A DNA stretch of 64,000 nt from Peterkaempfera bronchialis (GTDB lineage: Bacteria; Actinomycetota; Actinomycetes; Streptomycetales; Streptomycetaceae), in the NCBI RefSeq assembly GCF_003258605.2, contig NZ_CP031264.1:3968001-4032000 (forward strand). The letters run 5' to 3'. The stretch's first letter is position 1. Each line of letters starts with the position of its first letter. The position numbers and the translations under genes are program-made. Of the stretch, positions 1 to 8,726 are shown piece after piece. The notes below the pieces were generated by a model that ran no database searches, was not told the origin of the DNA, and saw only the letters and a program-made list of their open reading frames with translations.

Positions 1-2
1 CG

Positions 3-314
3 GCCGAGGTCTCCGGGCTGGTGTCGGAGGCGCTGGCCAAGGAGGGCGTGGCGCACCGGGTGCAGCGGGCGGGCAATATGTTCTCGGTCTTCTTCACCGA
101 GCGGCCGGTGATCGACTATGACCGGGCCAAGGCCCAGGAGGCGTTCCGCTTCACCGCCTTCTTCCACTCCATGCTGGCGCAGGGCGTCTATCTGCCGCCG
201 TCCGCCTTCGAGTCCTGGTTCGTCTCCTCCGCGCATGACGCGCAGGCCGTCGAGCGGATCGCGGCGGCGCTGCCGGCGGCGGCCCGTGCCGCTGCCGAGG
301 CGCGGCCCGCGTAG
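3..314 (+). CDS. hemL: Glutamate-1-semialdehyde 2,1-aminomutase, C-terminal part
   Basis: Only the last ~104 residues are inside the window; the frame is open through its left edge. The tail reads [16 protein letters not shown], then [20 protein letters not shown] and VSSAHD, which is the typical C-terminal small domain of HemL, a PLP enzyme converting glutamate-1-semialdehyde to 5-aminolevulinate at the start of tetrapyrrole synthesis. The catalytic lysine would lie upstream, outside the window. Its position ahead of cytochrome c maturation genes fits a shared haem theme. The family call comes from recognising the tail. Confidence 0.9.
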   Translation, partial: AEVSGLVSEALAKEGVAHRVQRAGNMFSVFFTERPVIDYDRAKAQEAFRFTAFFHSMLAQGVYLPPSAFESWFVSSAHDAQAVERIAAALPAAARAAAEARPA

Positions 315-320
315 GCTCGC

Positions 321-362
321 CGCAGTCCCGGACCCGCAGTCCCGGACCCGCAGTCCCGGACC
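321..362. repeat. 14-bp tandem repeat, three copies
   Basis: The unit CGCAGTCCCGGACC occurs three times perfectly and contiguously between the hemL stop and the phosphatase ribosome-binding site. No gene function is apparent; it looks like a strain-level minisatellite. Confidence 0.85.
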
Positions 363-421
363 CGCCGACCCCCGTACTCGCCGACCACCCCGTACCCCTA
401 AGGCCCCAAGGAGCAGCTCAG

Positions 422-1102
422 GTGAGCAGCAAAGACGTCACAGTCGTCCACCTCATGCGCCACGGCGAGGTGCACAACCCGGAGGGCGTGCTGTACGGCA
501 GGCTGCCCGACTACCACCTCTCGGAGCTCGGCAAGGAGATGGCCGAGCGGGTCGCCGACCACCTGGCGGGCCGGGACATCACCCATGTGGTCGCCTCCCC
601 GCTGGACCGGGCCCAGGAGACCGCCGCGCCGATCGCGGCGGCGCACGGCCTGAAGACGGCGGTGGACGAGCGGCTGATCGAGGCGGAGAACGTCTTCCAG
701 GGCAAGACCTTCGGGGTGGGCGACGGGTCGCTGCGGAACCCGTCGCACTGGAAGTACCTCACCAACCCCTTCCGCCCGTCGTGGGGCGAGCCGTACATCG
801 AGCAGGTCGTGCGGATGATGGGCGCGCTGGGCGCGGCCCGCGACGCCGCCCGGGGGCACGAGGCGGTCTGCGTCAGCCACCAGCTGCCGATCTGGGTGAC
901 ACGCTGCTTCGCCGAGCACCGGCGGCTCTGGCACGACCCGCGCAAGCGGCAGTGCTCGCTGGCGTCGCTCACCAGCTTCACGTACGAGGGCGACCGGATC
1001 GTCTCGGTCGGCTACAGCGAGCCGGCCCGCGACCTGCTGCCGGCCCACCTCACGGGCAAGGGCGGGAAGAACCAGCCGGTCGGCAAGAGCTTCGGCGCCT
1101 GA
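422..1102 (+). CDS. Histidine phosphatase family protein (phosphoglycerate mutase-like)
   Basis: Encodes 226 residues. The RHG signature LMRHGEVHN places the phospho-accepting histidine at residue 14, and a second conserved histidine lies in VCVSHQLPIW. This is the fold of cofactor-dependent phosphoglycerate mutases and acid phosphatases; the substrate cannot be read from sequence. The GTG start at 422 follows AAGGAG at 408-413 with about 8 nt spacing. In actinobacteria such a gene commonly sits between hemL and the cytochrome c maturation genes, so co-inheritance with that operon is expected. Confidence 0.88.
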   Translation: MSSKDVTVVHLMRHGEVHNPEGVLYGRLPDYHLSELGKEMAERVADHLAGRDITHVVASPLDRAQETAAPIAAAHGLKTAVDERLIEAENVFQGKTFGVGDGSLRNPSHWKYLTNPFRPSWGEPYIEQVVRMMGALGAARDAARGHEAVCVSHQLPIWVTRCFAEHRRLWHDPRKRQCSLASLTSFTYEGDRIVSVGYSEPARDLLPAHLTGKGGKNQPVGKSFGA

Positions 1103-1161
1103 CCGGGCCCGACCCGACCCGGCCCGACCCAGCCTGGCCCGACCCAGCCTGGCCCGGGACC

Positions 1162-1189
1162 CCCGAGGTTTCCGCCCGGGGGCCTCGGG
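1162..1189 (+). terminator. Possible short hairpin after the phosphatase gene
   Basis: CCCGAGG (1162-1168) can pair with CCTCGGG (1183-1189) across a 14-nt loop, about 60 bp after the phosphatase stop and before the DJ-1 ribosome-binding site. The stem is only 7 bp, so this is a weak call. Just before it, CCCGACCCAGCCTGG is repeated twice in tandem. Confidence 0.35.
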
Positions 1190-1251
1190 CAGGGGCGCGA
1201 AAGAGGACAGATCCACTCATTCGCGTCTGCACGGAAGGAGGGTGGTTCGCC

Positions 1252-1830
1252 GTGGCCGCCACCCTGCAAGGCAAGACCGTGGCATTTCTGGTCGCCCCGG
1301 AAGGGGTCGAGCAGATCGAGCTCACCAGCCCCTGGAAGGCGGTGCAGGAGGCGGGCGGCACGCCCCGGCTGGTCTCCACCAGGCCCGGCCGCGTCCAGGC
1401 GTACCACCACCTCGACAAGGCCGACACCTTCGAGGTGCACGATGTGGCCGGTGAGGTCCCCGCGGGCCACTACGACGCGCTGGTGCTGCCCGGCGGCGTC
1501 GCCAACCCGGACATCCTGCGGACCGACCGGGACGCGGTGGCCTTCGCCAAGGCGTTCTTCGACGCGGGCAAGCCGGTCGCGGCCATCTGCCACGGCCCGT
1601 GGACCCTGGTCGAGGCCGGGGTGGTGCGCAACCGCACGCTGACCTCCTGGCCCAGCCTGCGGACCGACATCGTCAACGCGGGCGGCAACTGGGTCGACGA
1701 GGAGGTCAGGATCTGCACCGCAGGGCGCAACGTCCTGATCACCAGCCGCCGGCCGGACGACCTCAGGGCCTTCGAGGGGGCACTGACCACCGAGTTCGCC
1801 AAGGGGCCCCGGGCCACGGCCCCCGCGTGA
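1252..1830 (+). CDS. DJ-1/PfpI (type 1 glutamine amidotransferase-like) family protein
   Basis: Encodes 192 residues. The nucleophile elbow AAICHGPWTL puts the conserved cysteine at residue 113, the hallmark of PfpI/YhbO-type proteins. These have been reported as intracellular proteases, glyoxalase-like or deglycase-like stress proteins; which applies here is unknown. The GTG at 1252 is preceded by AAGGAGG at 1235-1241, an unusually strong ribosome-binding site that fixes this start. It stands alone between the phosphatase and the cytochrome genes, flanked by short repeats on both sides. Confidence 0.85.
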   Translation: MAATLQGKTVAFLVAPEGVEQIELTSPWKAVQEAGGTPRLVSTRPGRVQAYHHLDKADTFEVHDVAGEVPAGHYDALVLPGGVANPDILRTDRDAVAFAKAFFDAGKPVAAICHGPWTLVEAGVVRNRTLTSWPSLRTDIVNAGGNWVDEEVRICTAGRNVLITSRRPDDLRAFEGALTTEFAKGPRATAPA

Positions 1831-1859
1831 CCGCCGCCACCCGCTCGCCAACCGGTCCT

Positions 1860-1903
1860 GAGCCGGTCCCGAGCCGGTCCCGAGCCGGTCCCGAGCCGGT
1901 CCC
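1860..1903. repeat. 11-bp tandem repeat, four copies
   Basis: GAGCCGGTCCC is repeated four times head to tail just after the DJ-1 stop codon, with a decayed partial copy before it. It resembles the other short intergenic tandem repeats in this window and has no evident coding role. Confidence 0.85.
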
Positions 1904-1991
1904 CGGCTGATCCGCCGCAGGTCGGCGGGGGTGTGAGACGCGACACCCGACCCCGATGAGGGCCGTCGCGAAGCCATGCGAAACTTTTCAC

Positions 1992-2606
1992 ATGAGTCTT
2001 GGCCGCTCCGCCTCCCGCCGTGCCCGTGTGCGCCTGGCCGCCGTCGCCGGTGCCGTCCTGGCTGCCGTCGCCGCCGCCGGATGCTCCTCGTCGGGGTCCG
2101 GCGGAGGCGACGCCGGTTCCGGCTTTGTCGCCGGCAAGGGCGGCATCGACACTGCGGCGGCCGGCCACCGGCCGACCGCGCCGGACATCTCCGGCGAGAC
2201 CGTGGACGGCAGGAAGGCCGCCCTGTCCGACTTCAAGGGCAAGGTCGTCGTCGTCAACGTCTGGGGCTCCTGGTGCCCGCCCTGCCGTCTGGAGGCCAAG
2301 GGGTTCCAGCGGACCTGGACCGCCTACCAGGGCAAGGACGTGCAGTTCCTCGGGATCAACACCCGCGACACCAGCGTGCAGAACGCCAAGGTCTTCGAGA
2401 AGAACTTCGGCATCACCTACCCCAGCCTCTACGACCCCTCCGGCGCCCAGATCCTGCGCTTCCCCAAGGGCGCGCTCAACCCCCAGTTCATCCCCTCCAC
2501 GCTGGTGATCGACCGGGACGGGAAGATCGCCGCCCGCGCCATCAAGCCGCTGGCGGAGGAGGACCTGGAGTCCATGATCAAGCCGGTGCTCGCGGAGACG
2601 TCGTGA
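1992..2606 (+). CDS. resA: TlpA/ResA-family thiol-disulfide oxidoreductase lipoprotein
   Basis: Encodes 204 residues. The N-terminus (arginine-rich, then a hydrophobic stretch) ends in a lipobox AAAGC with the lipidated cysteine at residue 31, so the protein is exported and membrane anchored. The thioredoxin-like domain carries WCPPC (C95 and C98) in NVWGSWCPPC. ResA-type proteins reduce apocytochrome c haem-binding cysteines outside the membrane, fed by CcdA. I start at ATG 1992 because it gives a compact signal peptide; an in-frame ATG at 1956 is possible and neither has a strong ribosome-binding site. The stop overlaps the ccdA start. Confidence 0.92.
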   Translation: MSLGRSASRRARVRLAAVAGAVLAAVAAAGCSSSGSGGGDAGSGFVAGKGGIDTAAAGHRPTAPDISGETVDGRKAALSDFKGKVVVVNVWGSWCPPCRLEAKGFQRTWTAYQGKDVQFLGINTRDTSVQNAKVFEKNFGITYPSLYDPSGAQILRFPKGALNPQFIPSTLVIDRDGKIAARAIKPLAEEDLESMIKPVLAETS

Positions 2607-3382
2607 CCGGCACCCTCCTCGCCACCGTCGGCGACACCAACGCGACCGTGCTGCAAGGCGCCCTGCTGCTGGCGGTCCCGGTCGCGCTGCTGGCCGGCCT
2701 GGTGTCGTTCTTCTCCCCGTGCGTGCTGCCCCTGGTCCCCGGCTACCTCTCGTATGTCACCGGCTTCTCCGCCGCCGACCTGGCCGACGCCGGCGGCCGG
2801 CGCCGGGGCCGGATGCTGCTGGGCTCGCTGCTCTTCGTACTCGGCTTCACCGCGGTCTTCGTCTCCGGCGGCGCGCTCTTCGGCTTCTTCGGCCGGACCC
2901 TGCTGGAGTACCGGCACACCATCTCCGTGGTGATGGGCCTGGTCACCATCCTGATGGGCCTGGCCTTCATGGGCCTGCTGCCGGGCTTTGCGATGCGCGA
3001 GGTCCGCTCGCACCGCCGCCCGGCCGTCGGGCTGGTCGGCGCCCCGCTGCTGGGCCTGGTCTTCGGCGTCGGCTGGACGCCGTGCCTCGGCCCCACCCTC
3101 GCCTCGCTCCAGGTGCTCTCCTTCAATGAGGCGAGCGCCGGGCGCGGGGCCTTCCTGATGGCGGTGTACTGCCTCGGGCTGGGCGTACCGTTCGTGGTGG
3201 CGGCGCTCGCCTTCCGCCGCGCGCTCGGCGCGTTCGGCTGGGTCAAGCGCCACTATCAGTGGGTGCTGCGCATCGGCGGCGGCATGCTCGTCGCCGTCGG
3301 CCTGCTGCTCGTCACCGGCGCCTGGGATTCGCTGATCAGCCAACTCCAGTCCGCCACCCAGGACTTCTCGATCGGAATCTGA
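2603..3382 (+). CDS. ccdA: CcdA family cytochrome c biogenesis membrane protein
   Basis: Encodes 259 residues with about six membrane segments. Two conserved cysteines, C40 in FFSPCVLPLVPGYL and C161 in VGWTPCLGPT, form the redox pair that carries electrons from cytoplasmic thioredoxin across the membrane to the TlpA/ResA protein. The GTG start overlaps the preceding stop by four bases (GTGA), indicating translational coupling within the resA-ccdA-resB-ccsB operon. Confidence 0.95.
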   Translation: MTGTLLATVGDTNATVLQGALLLAVPVALLAGLVSFFSPCVLPLVPGYLSYVTGFSAADLADAGGRRRGRMLLGSLLFVLGFTAVFVSGGALFGFFGRTLLEYRHTISVVMGLVTILMGLAFMGLLPGFAMREVRSHRRPAVGLVGAPLLGLVFGVGWTPCLGPTLASLQVLSFNEASAGRGAFLMAVYCLGLGVPFVVAALAFRRALGAFGWVKRHYQWVLRIGGGMLVAVGLLLVTGAWDSLISQLQSATQDFSIGI

Positions 3383-3384
3383 CT

Positions 3385-5241
3385 GTGAGCAACACGGACA
3401 CCGACACCGGCCCCGGCTCCGACACCGGTACCGGCACCGGCGGCACCGCACAGCAGCAGCCGCTCGACGAGGCAGCCGCCGAGCGCCTCACCTCCGCCCC
3501 CGTGGAGCACCGCGCCGAGGACTCCGCCCCCGCCCTCGGCGTCATCGGCTGGCTGCGCTGGACCTGGCGGCAGCTCACCTCCATGCGGGTGGCGCTGATC
3601 CTGCTCTTCCTGCTCTCGCTGGCCGCCGTACCGGGCTCGCTGATCCCGCAGAACGGTCCCGACTCCATGCGGGTCGAGCGGTGGAAGGCCGCCCACACCA
3701 CGGTCAGCCCGATCTACGAGAAGCTCCAACTCTTCGACGTCTACAGCTCGGTGTGGTTCTCGGCGATCTACATCCTGCTCTTCATCTCGCTGGCCGGCTG
3801 CATCGTGCCGCGCACCTGGCAGTTCGCCGGGGTGCTGCGCAGCCGGCCGCCGGCGGCCCCGCGCAACCTCACCCGGATGCCGGTCCATGCGACCTGGCGC
3901 ACCGACGCCCGGCCGGAGGCGGTCACCGCTGCGGCGGAGCGGCTGCTGCGCGGGCGCCGCTTCCGGGCGCACACGGTCGGTGACGCGGTCGCCTCGGAGA
4001 AGGGCTACCTGCGCGAGGTCGGCAATCTGCTCTTCCACATCTCGCTCTTCGGGCTGCTGATCGCCATGGCCTGGGGCAGCCTCAGCGGCGGGCAGGGCAG
4101 CAAGCTGGTGCTGGAGGGGCAGGGCTTCTCCAACACCATGACCCAGTACGACGACTTCCAGCGGGCGCCCTTCTACGGCCCCGACGACCTGGACGCGTTC
4201 CGCTTCACGCTGGACGGCTTCACCGCGACGTACCAGACCAAGGGCGACCAGCTGGGCACCCCACGGGACTTCGCCGCCCATGTCCGGTACTGGACCGGCG
4301 CCGACGGCGGCAGCTCGCACCGGGCCGCCATCAAGGTGAACCAGCCGCTGGAGATCGCCGACAGCAAGGTCTACCTGGTCAGCCATGGCTACTCACCGGT
4401 CGTCACGGTGAAGAACGCCAAGGGCGAGGTGGTCTTCCACGGCCCCACCCCGTTCCTGCCGCAGGACAACAACCTCACCTCCATCGGCGCCATCAAGGTC
4501 GGCGACTACGGCCAGAAGGACGGCAAGCCGGTGCAGCTGGGCTTCGCCGGCATCTTCTCGCCCACCGCCCCGGTCACCGCGGACAAGGTGACGGGCTGGA
4601 ACTCGCTCTTCCCCGCCGCCGCCGACCCCAAGCTGATCCTCAATGTGTGGGCCGGTGACCTGGGTGTGGACTCGGGCATCCCGCAGAGCGTGTACCAGCT
4701 CGACGAGACCCATATGAAGCAGCTCAAGCAGGACGGCGACATCGCCAGGGCGGCGCTCAAGCCGGGCCAGGGGTGGACCCTGCCGAACGGCTACGGGACC
4801 CTCACCTTCGACGGCGTCGAGCAGTGGGCCGGCTTCACCATCGCCCACCGCCCCGGCAACGGCGTGGCGCTCGGCAGCTCGGTGCTCTGCGTACTGGGCC
4901 TGATCGGCTCGCTGCTGATCCAGCGCCGCCGGGTGTGGGTGCGGGCCACCACCGCGACCGACGGCACCACCGTGGTGGAGATGGCCGGGCTGGCCCGCAG
5001 CGAGTCCGCCAAGATCGCCGAGGAGCTGGCCGACCTCGCCGTCGCCCTCCAGGACGACGCCCCGGCCCGGCCCGACGAGCCGGATGAGGCCGACAAGCCG
5101 GACGAGGCTGAGAAGCCGGACGAGGCCGACAAGCCGGACCAGGCCGAGGACCAGGCCGAGCGGCCGGACCAGGCCGAGGAGCCGCCCTCCGGCGGCGCCG
5201 ACCGTACCGAGGAGCCCGAGATGATCGAGAAGAGGGGTTGA
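3385..5241 (+). CDS. resB: Cytochrome c biogenesis protein ResB
   Basis: Encodes 618 residues. ResB forms the haem export and ligation complex of system II cytochrome c maturation with CcsB/ResC. Three hydrophobic segments lie in the N-terminal third (near ALILLFLLSLAAVPG and IYILLFISLAGC), then a large extracytoplasmic region, then a last segment (SVLCVLGLIGSLLIQ). The first ~45 residues are Asp/Thr/Gly rich. The last ~60 residues hold an acidic low-complexity tail built on PDEADKPDEAEK-like repeats, which is extra to the family core. The GTG start lies 2 bp after the ccdA stop. Confidence 0.94.
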   Translation: MSNTDTDTGPGSDTGTGTGGTAQQQPLDEAAAERLTSAPVEHRAEDSAPALGVIGWLRWTWRQLTSMRVALILLFLLSLAAVPGSLIPQNGPDSMRVERWKAAHTTVSPIYEKLQLFDVYSSVWFSAIYILLFISLAGCIVPRTWQFAGVLRSRPPAAPRNLTRMPVHATWRTDARPEAVTAAAERLLRGRRFRAHTVGDAVASEKGYLREVGNLLFHISLFGLLIAMAWGSLSGGQGSKLVLEGQGFSNTMTQYDDFQRAPFYGPDDLDAFRFTLDGFTATYQTKGDQLGTPRDFAAHVRYWTGADGGSSHRAAIKVNQPLEIADSKVYLVSHGYSPVVTVKNAKGEVVFHGPTPFLPQDNNLTSIGAIKVGDYGQKDGKPVQLGFAGIFSPTAPVTADKVTGWNSLFPAAADPKLILNVWAGDLGVDSGIPQSVYQLDETHMKQLKQDGDIARAALKPGQGWTLPNGYGTLTFDGVEQWAGFTIAHRPGNGVALGSSVLCVLGLIGSLLIQRRRVWVRATTATDGTTVVEMAGLARSESAKIAEELADLAVALQDDAPARPDEPDEADKPDEAEKPDEADKPDQAEDQAERPDQAEEPPSGGADRTEEPEMIEKRG

Positions 5242-5243
5242 CG

Positions 5244-6374
5244 GTGGTCCTTGCCACGGCGGTCAACGAGAACCTGGCCAACATCTCCAACTACCTGATC
5301 TACTCGGCGATGGCCGTGTACCTGCTGGCGATGCTCGCCCACTGCTTCGAGTGGACCTTCGGCAGCCGAGGCGCGGTCGCCCGGCGCTCCGCCGAGCAGG
5401 GCGGCTCCCTCGCCGAGGCGGCAGCCGCCGCCCGGCCCGGCGCCCGGAAGGTCACCGTCACCATGGCCTCCGCCGACGGCGGCACCGCCACCCTCACCCG
5501 CACCGCCCTGGCCGACGCCGGCGATGTGGTGGTCACCAGCGGCCGGGGCGACGACGAGACCGACGGCCCCGGCGCGGCCGGCACCGACCAGCAGGCCGAC
5601 CTGCTCGGCCGGATGGCGGTCTCGCTCACCGTGCTCGGCGGACTGCTGCACGCCGCCGGGGTGCTCACCCGGGGCCTCTCGGTGATGCGCTGGCCGTGGG
5701 GGAACATGTACGAGTTCTCCTGCGCCTTCGCGCTGGCCGCAGTGGCCGCCTACCTGGTGCTGCTGGCACTCGGCAAGAAGGTCCGCTGGCTGGGCCTGCC
5801 GGTGGTGCTCGCCGCCCTGCTGACGCTCGGCCTGGCCGTGACGGTCCTCTACACCGACTCCGAGCAGCTCGTCCCGGCGCTGCACTCCTACTGGCTGGCC
5901 ATCCATGTCTCCGGGGCGATCATCTGTAGCGGCGCCATGTACGCCGCCTTTGTCGCCACCGCGCTCTACCTGCTCAAGGACGCCTACGACAAGCGCGTCG
6001 CAGCCGGCCGCACCACCGGCCCGCTCGGTACGCCGGCCTCCGTCTGGCAGCGGCTGCCCGCCGCCAGCACCCTCGACAAGCTGGCCTACCGGATCAACGC
6101 GGTGGTCTTCCCGTTCTGGACCTTCACCATCATCGCGGGCGCGATCTGGGCCGAGGACGCCTGGGGCAAGTACTGGGAGTGGGACCCCAAGGAGACCTGG
6201 GCGTTCATCACCTGGGTCGCCTACGCCGCCTATCTGCACGCCCGCGCCACCGCCGGGTGGAAGGGCCGCAAGGCCGCCTATCTGGCGCTGCTCGCCTTCG
6301 CCTGCTTCCTCTTCAACTACTACGGGGTCAATATCTTCGTCACCGGCAAGCACTCCTACGCCGGCGTCGGCTGA
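5244..6374 (+). CDS. ccsB: c-type cytochrome biogenesis protein CcsB (ResC/CcsA)
   Basis: Encodes 376 residues, multi-pass membrane. The tryptophan-rich haem-handling motif YWEWDPKETWAFITW lies at about residues 309-323, and WGNMYEFSCAF and LHSYWLAIHVSG are also family landmarks. With ResB it exports haem and attaches it to apocytochromes. I choose GTG 5244, six bases after AGAGGGG; an in-frame TTG at 5238 directly abuts that site. The gene overlaps or abuts resB and ends the operon; a strong hairpin follows. Confidence 0.94.
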   Translation: MVLATAVNENLANISNYLIYSAMAVYLLAMLAHCFEWTFGSRGAVARRSAEQGGSLAEAAAAARPGARKVTVTMASADGGTATLTRTALADAGDVVVTSGRGDDETDGPGAAGTDQQADLLGRMAVSLTVLGGLLHAAGVLTRGLSVMRWPWGNMYEFSCAFALAAVAAYLVLLALGKKVRWLGLPVVLAALLTLGLAVTVLYTDSEQLVPALHSYWLAIHVSGAIICSGAMYAAFVATALYLLKDAYDKRVAAGRTTGPLGTPASVWQRLPAASTLDKLAYRINAVVFPFWTFTIIAGAIWAEDAWGKYWEWDPKETWAFITWVAYAAYLHARATAGWKGRKAAYLALLAFACFLFNYYGVNIFVTGKHSYAGVG

Positions 6375-6400
6375 CCGGCCGCCCGCCCCTTTGCACGCCG

Positions 6401-6438
6401 ACGGCCCGGCCCCCCTCTTGCCGAGGGGGCCGGGCCGT
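6401..6438. terminator. Strong hairpin terminator between convergent operons
   Basis: Bases 6401-6414 pair with 6425-6438 in a perfect 14-bp GC-rich stem with a 10-nt loop. It lies between the ccsB stop and the convergent acyl-CoA carboxylase epsilon gene, so it probably serves both directions. Confidence 0.9.
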
Positions 6439-6460
6439 TCCGGTTCCTGCTGTCCGCGCG

Positions 6461-6655
6461 TCAGGCGGCGGTCTGCCAGCTGAGCGGCGAGTAGTACGAC
6501 GGGCGGCGCTCCAGCCGCTGCCAGCGGGCGACCGGCTCGGGCTGGGCGGCCGACGACTGCCGGGCGGCAGCGGTGGCGGCGGCGCGGGCGAGGAGGACCG
6601 CGGTAACGGCGGCCAGCTCCTCGTCGGTGAGGCTGCCCTTGACGACCTGGATCAT
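6461..6655 (-). CDS. accE: Acyl-CoA carboxylase epsilon subunit
   Basis: Encodes 64 residues, starting MIQVVKGSLTDEELAAV, the signature of the small epsilon subunits that activate actinobacterial acyl-CoA carboxylases. The C-terminus is short and aromatic (SYYSPLSW). ATG at 6655 follows AAGGAG with good spacing. It starts 16 bp after the beta subunit stop, so the two form one operon, as in Streptomyces accB-accE or pccB-pccE. Confidence 0.9.
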   Translation of the reverse strand: MIQVVKGSLTDEELAAVTAVLLARAAATAAARQSSAAQPEPVARWQRLERRPSYYSPLSWQTAA

Positions 6656-6671
6656 CTCTGGACTCCTTGGG

Positions 6672-8279
6672 TCACATGGGCGGGTTGCCGTGCTTGCGCG
6701 ACGGCAGATCCGCGTGCTTGGTACGGAGCATGGCAAGCGAGCGGATGAGCACCGCTCGGGTTTCGGCCGGGTCGATGACGTCGTCCACCAGGCCGCGTTC
6801 GGCGGCGTAGTAGGGGTGCATCAGCTCGGACTTGTACTCCTTGACCATGCGGACCCGCATGGCCTCGGGGTCGTCGGCGGCGGCGATCTGCCGGCGGAAG
6901 ATGACGTTGGCGGCGCCCTCGGCGCCCATCACGGCGATCTCATTGGTGGGCCAGGCGTAGGAGAGGTCGGCGCCCACCGAGCGGGAGTCCATCACGATGT
7001 AGGCGCCGCCATAGGCCTTGCGCAGGATCAGCTGGATGCGCGGCACGGTGGCGTTGCAGTACGCGTAGAGCAGCTTGGCGCCGTGCCGGATGATGCCGCC
7101 GTGCTCCTGGTCGACGCCGGGCAGGAAGCCGGGCACGTCCAGCAGGGTGAGCAGCGGGATGTTGAAGGCATCGCACATCTGGACGAAGCGGGCCGACTTC
7201 TCGGACGCCTCAATGTCCAGGACCCCGGCGAGGGACTGCGGCTGGTTGGCGATCAGGCCGACCACCTGGCCGTCCATCCGGGCCAGGGCGCAGATGACGT
7301 TGGTGGCCCAGCGCTCGTGGACCTCCATGAACTGGCCGTCGTCGACCAGTTCCTCGATCACCTTGCGCATGTCGTACGGCCGGTTGCCGTCGGCCGGGAC
7401 CAGGTCCAGCAGGGCCTCGCAGCGGCGGTCCACCGGGTCGTCGGTGGGCACCGCCGGGGGAGTCTCGCGGTTGTTCTGCGGGAGGAGCGAGAGGAGGTAG
7501 CGGACCTCCTCCAGGCAGGTCTGCTCGTCGTCGTAGGCGAAGTGCGCCACGCCGGAGACCTCGGCGTGCACATCCGCGCCGCCCAGCCCGTTCTGCGAGA
7601 TCTGCTCACCGGTGACGGCCTTGACCACGTCCGGGCCGGTGATGAACATCTGCGAGGTCTCGCGGACCATGAAGACGAAGTCGGTCAGCGCCGGCGAGTA
7701 CGCCGCGCCGCCCGCGCACGGGCCGAGCATCACCGAGATCTGCGGGATCACCCCGGAGGCGCGGGTGTTGCGCTGGAAGATGCCGCCGTAACCGGCGAGG
7801 GCGGTGACGCCCTCCTGAATCCGGGCCCCCGCGCCGTCGTTCAGCGAGACCAGCGGCGCCCCGGCCGCGATGGCCATGTCCATGATCTTGTGGATCTTCT
7901 GTGCATGGGCCTCGCCCAGCGCACCACCGAAGATCCGGAAGTCATGGGCGTACACAAAGACGGTCCGCCCATGCACCGTCCCCCAGCCGGTCACCACACC
8001 ATCGGTGTGCGGCTTCTTGGCCTCCAGGCCGAAGCCCGTCGCCCGGTGCCGCCGCAGCGGCTCCACCTCGCTGAACGAATCCTCGTCCAGCAGCAGCGCG
8101 ATCCGCTCCCGAGCCGTCAGCTTGCCCTTGGCGTGCTGCGCCTCGGTCGCCCGCTCACTCGGGCCACTGCGGGCCCGGTCCTTGAGGTCGCGCAGTTCAG
8201 CGACCCGCCCCCGGGTGTCGACCGGGGCGGGCGGGGCCTGGTCGGCCTCCTCGGTGCTCGCCTCTTGCAGAACCGTCAT
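6672..8279 (-). CDS. accB: Acyl-CoA carboxylase beta (carboxyltransferase) subunit
   Basis: Encodes 535 residues with a carboxyltransferase fold in two crotonase-like halves; glycine-rich oxyanion stretches include GPCAGGAAYSPAL and RKAYGGAYIVMD. It transfers CO2 from biotin to acyl-CoA, making malonyl- or methylmalonyl-CoA. The residue that separates substrate classes in Streptomyces (Asp422 of PccB, Ile420 of AccB, established by structure-guided work) is isoleucine here (about residue 428 in GGAYIVMD). The protein is therefore AccB-like and probably accepts acetyl-CoA as well as propionyl-CoA. The biotinylated alpha subunit is not in the window. The ATG start at 8279 was chosen by family length. 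Confidence 0.93.
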   Translation of the reverse strand: MTVLQEASTEEADQAPPAPVDTRGRVAELRDLKDRARSGPSERATEAQHAKGKLTARERIALLLDEDSFSEVEPLRRHRATGFGLEAKKPHTDGVVTGWGTVHGRTVFVYAHDFRIFGGALGEAHAQKIHKIMDMAIAAGAPLVSLNDGAGARIQEGVTALAGYGGIFQRNTRASGVIPQISVMLGPCAGGAAYSPALTDFVFMVRETSQMFITGPDVVKAVTGEQISQNGLGGADVHAEVSGVAHFAYDDEQTCLEEVRYLLSLLPQNNRETPPAVPTDDPVDRRCEALLDLVPADGNRPYDMRKVIEELVDDGQFMEVHERWATNVICALARMDGQVVGLIANQPQSLAGVLDIEASEKSARFVQMCDAFNIPLLTLLDVPGFLPGVDQEHGGIIRHGAKLLYAYCNATVPRIQLILRKAYGGAYIVMDSRSVGADLSYAWPTNEIAVMGAEGAANVIFRRQIAAADDPEAMRVRMVKEYKSELMHPYYAAERGLVDDVIDPAETRAVLIRSLAMLRTKHADLPSRKHGNPPM

Positions 8280-8726
8280 CTCCAACCACTCCCAGTCTGT
8301 CCGGAATCGCTCGGCGGCCGGATCGACGGCTCCACCACTGCGTCGTGGGGGGCGGCGCACAACGGCAGGGTCGGCTGCGGCGGCTGCGAACACTTCCCTT
8401 ACGACCTTACGAGCGGAGGGCTCATCGCACGGGCGTCGGGTCCGTACAAGGTCCAGCCGGATTCCATGTCCGAGCCGAACAGGAGCCGACGGCGCAGCAG
8501 CGGCGCGCAGGTGTCCGCAGGCGGCCGACGGACCGCCGGGCGGCATCCGGCGTCCGGGCCGAAACCACAGGTCAGCGGAGTCCGGCGGGGTCCATGCCGG
8601 GAGGCGCGAGCCGATCCGGACCGTGCGGCGCCGGATCATCCGGTACCGGCCCACGCGGGCGGCAGGTCGTCGGGAGTACATAAATTCGAACGGGTGCGCC
8701 GAACGGGTGGCACCGGGGCCGGCACA
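8280..8726. other. 447-bp intergenic region upstream of accB
   Basis: No protein or RNA gene is recognised on either strand. It must hold the accB promoter, reading left. Two direct copies of CTTACGA at 8398-8404 and 8406-8412 are the only regular pattern seen, and an AT-richer patch lies near 8685 (ACATAAATTC). Neither gives a convincing promoter call. Confidence 0.5.
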
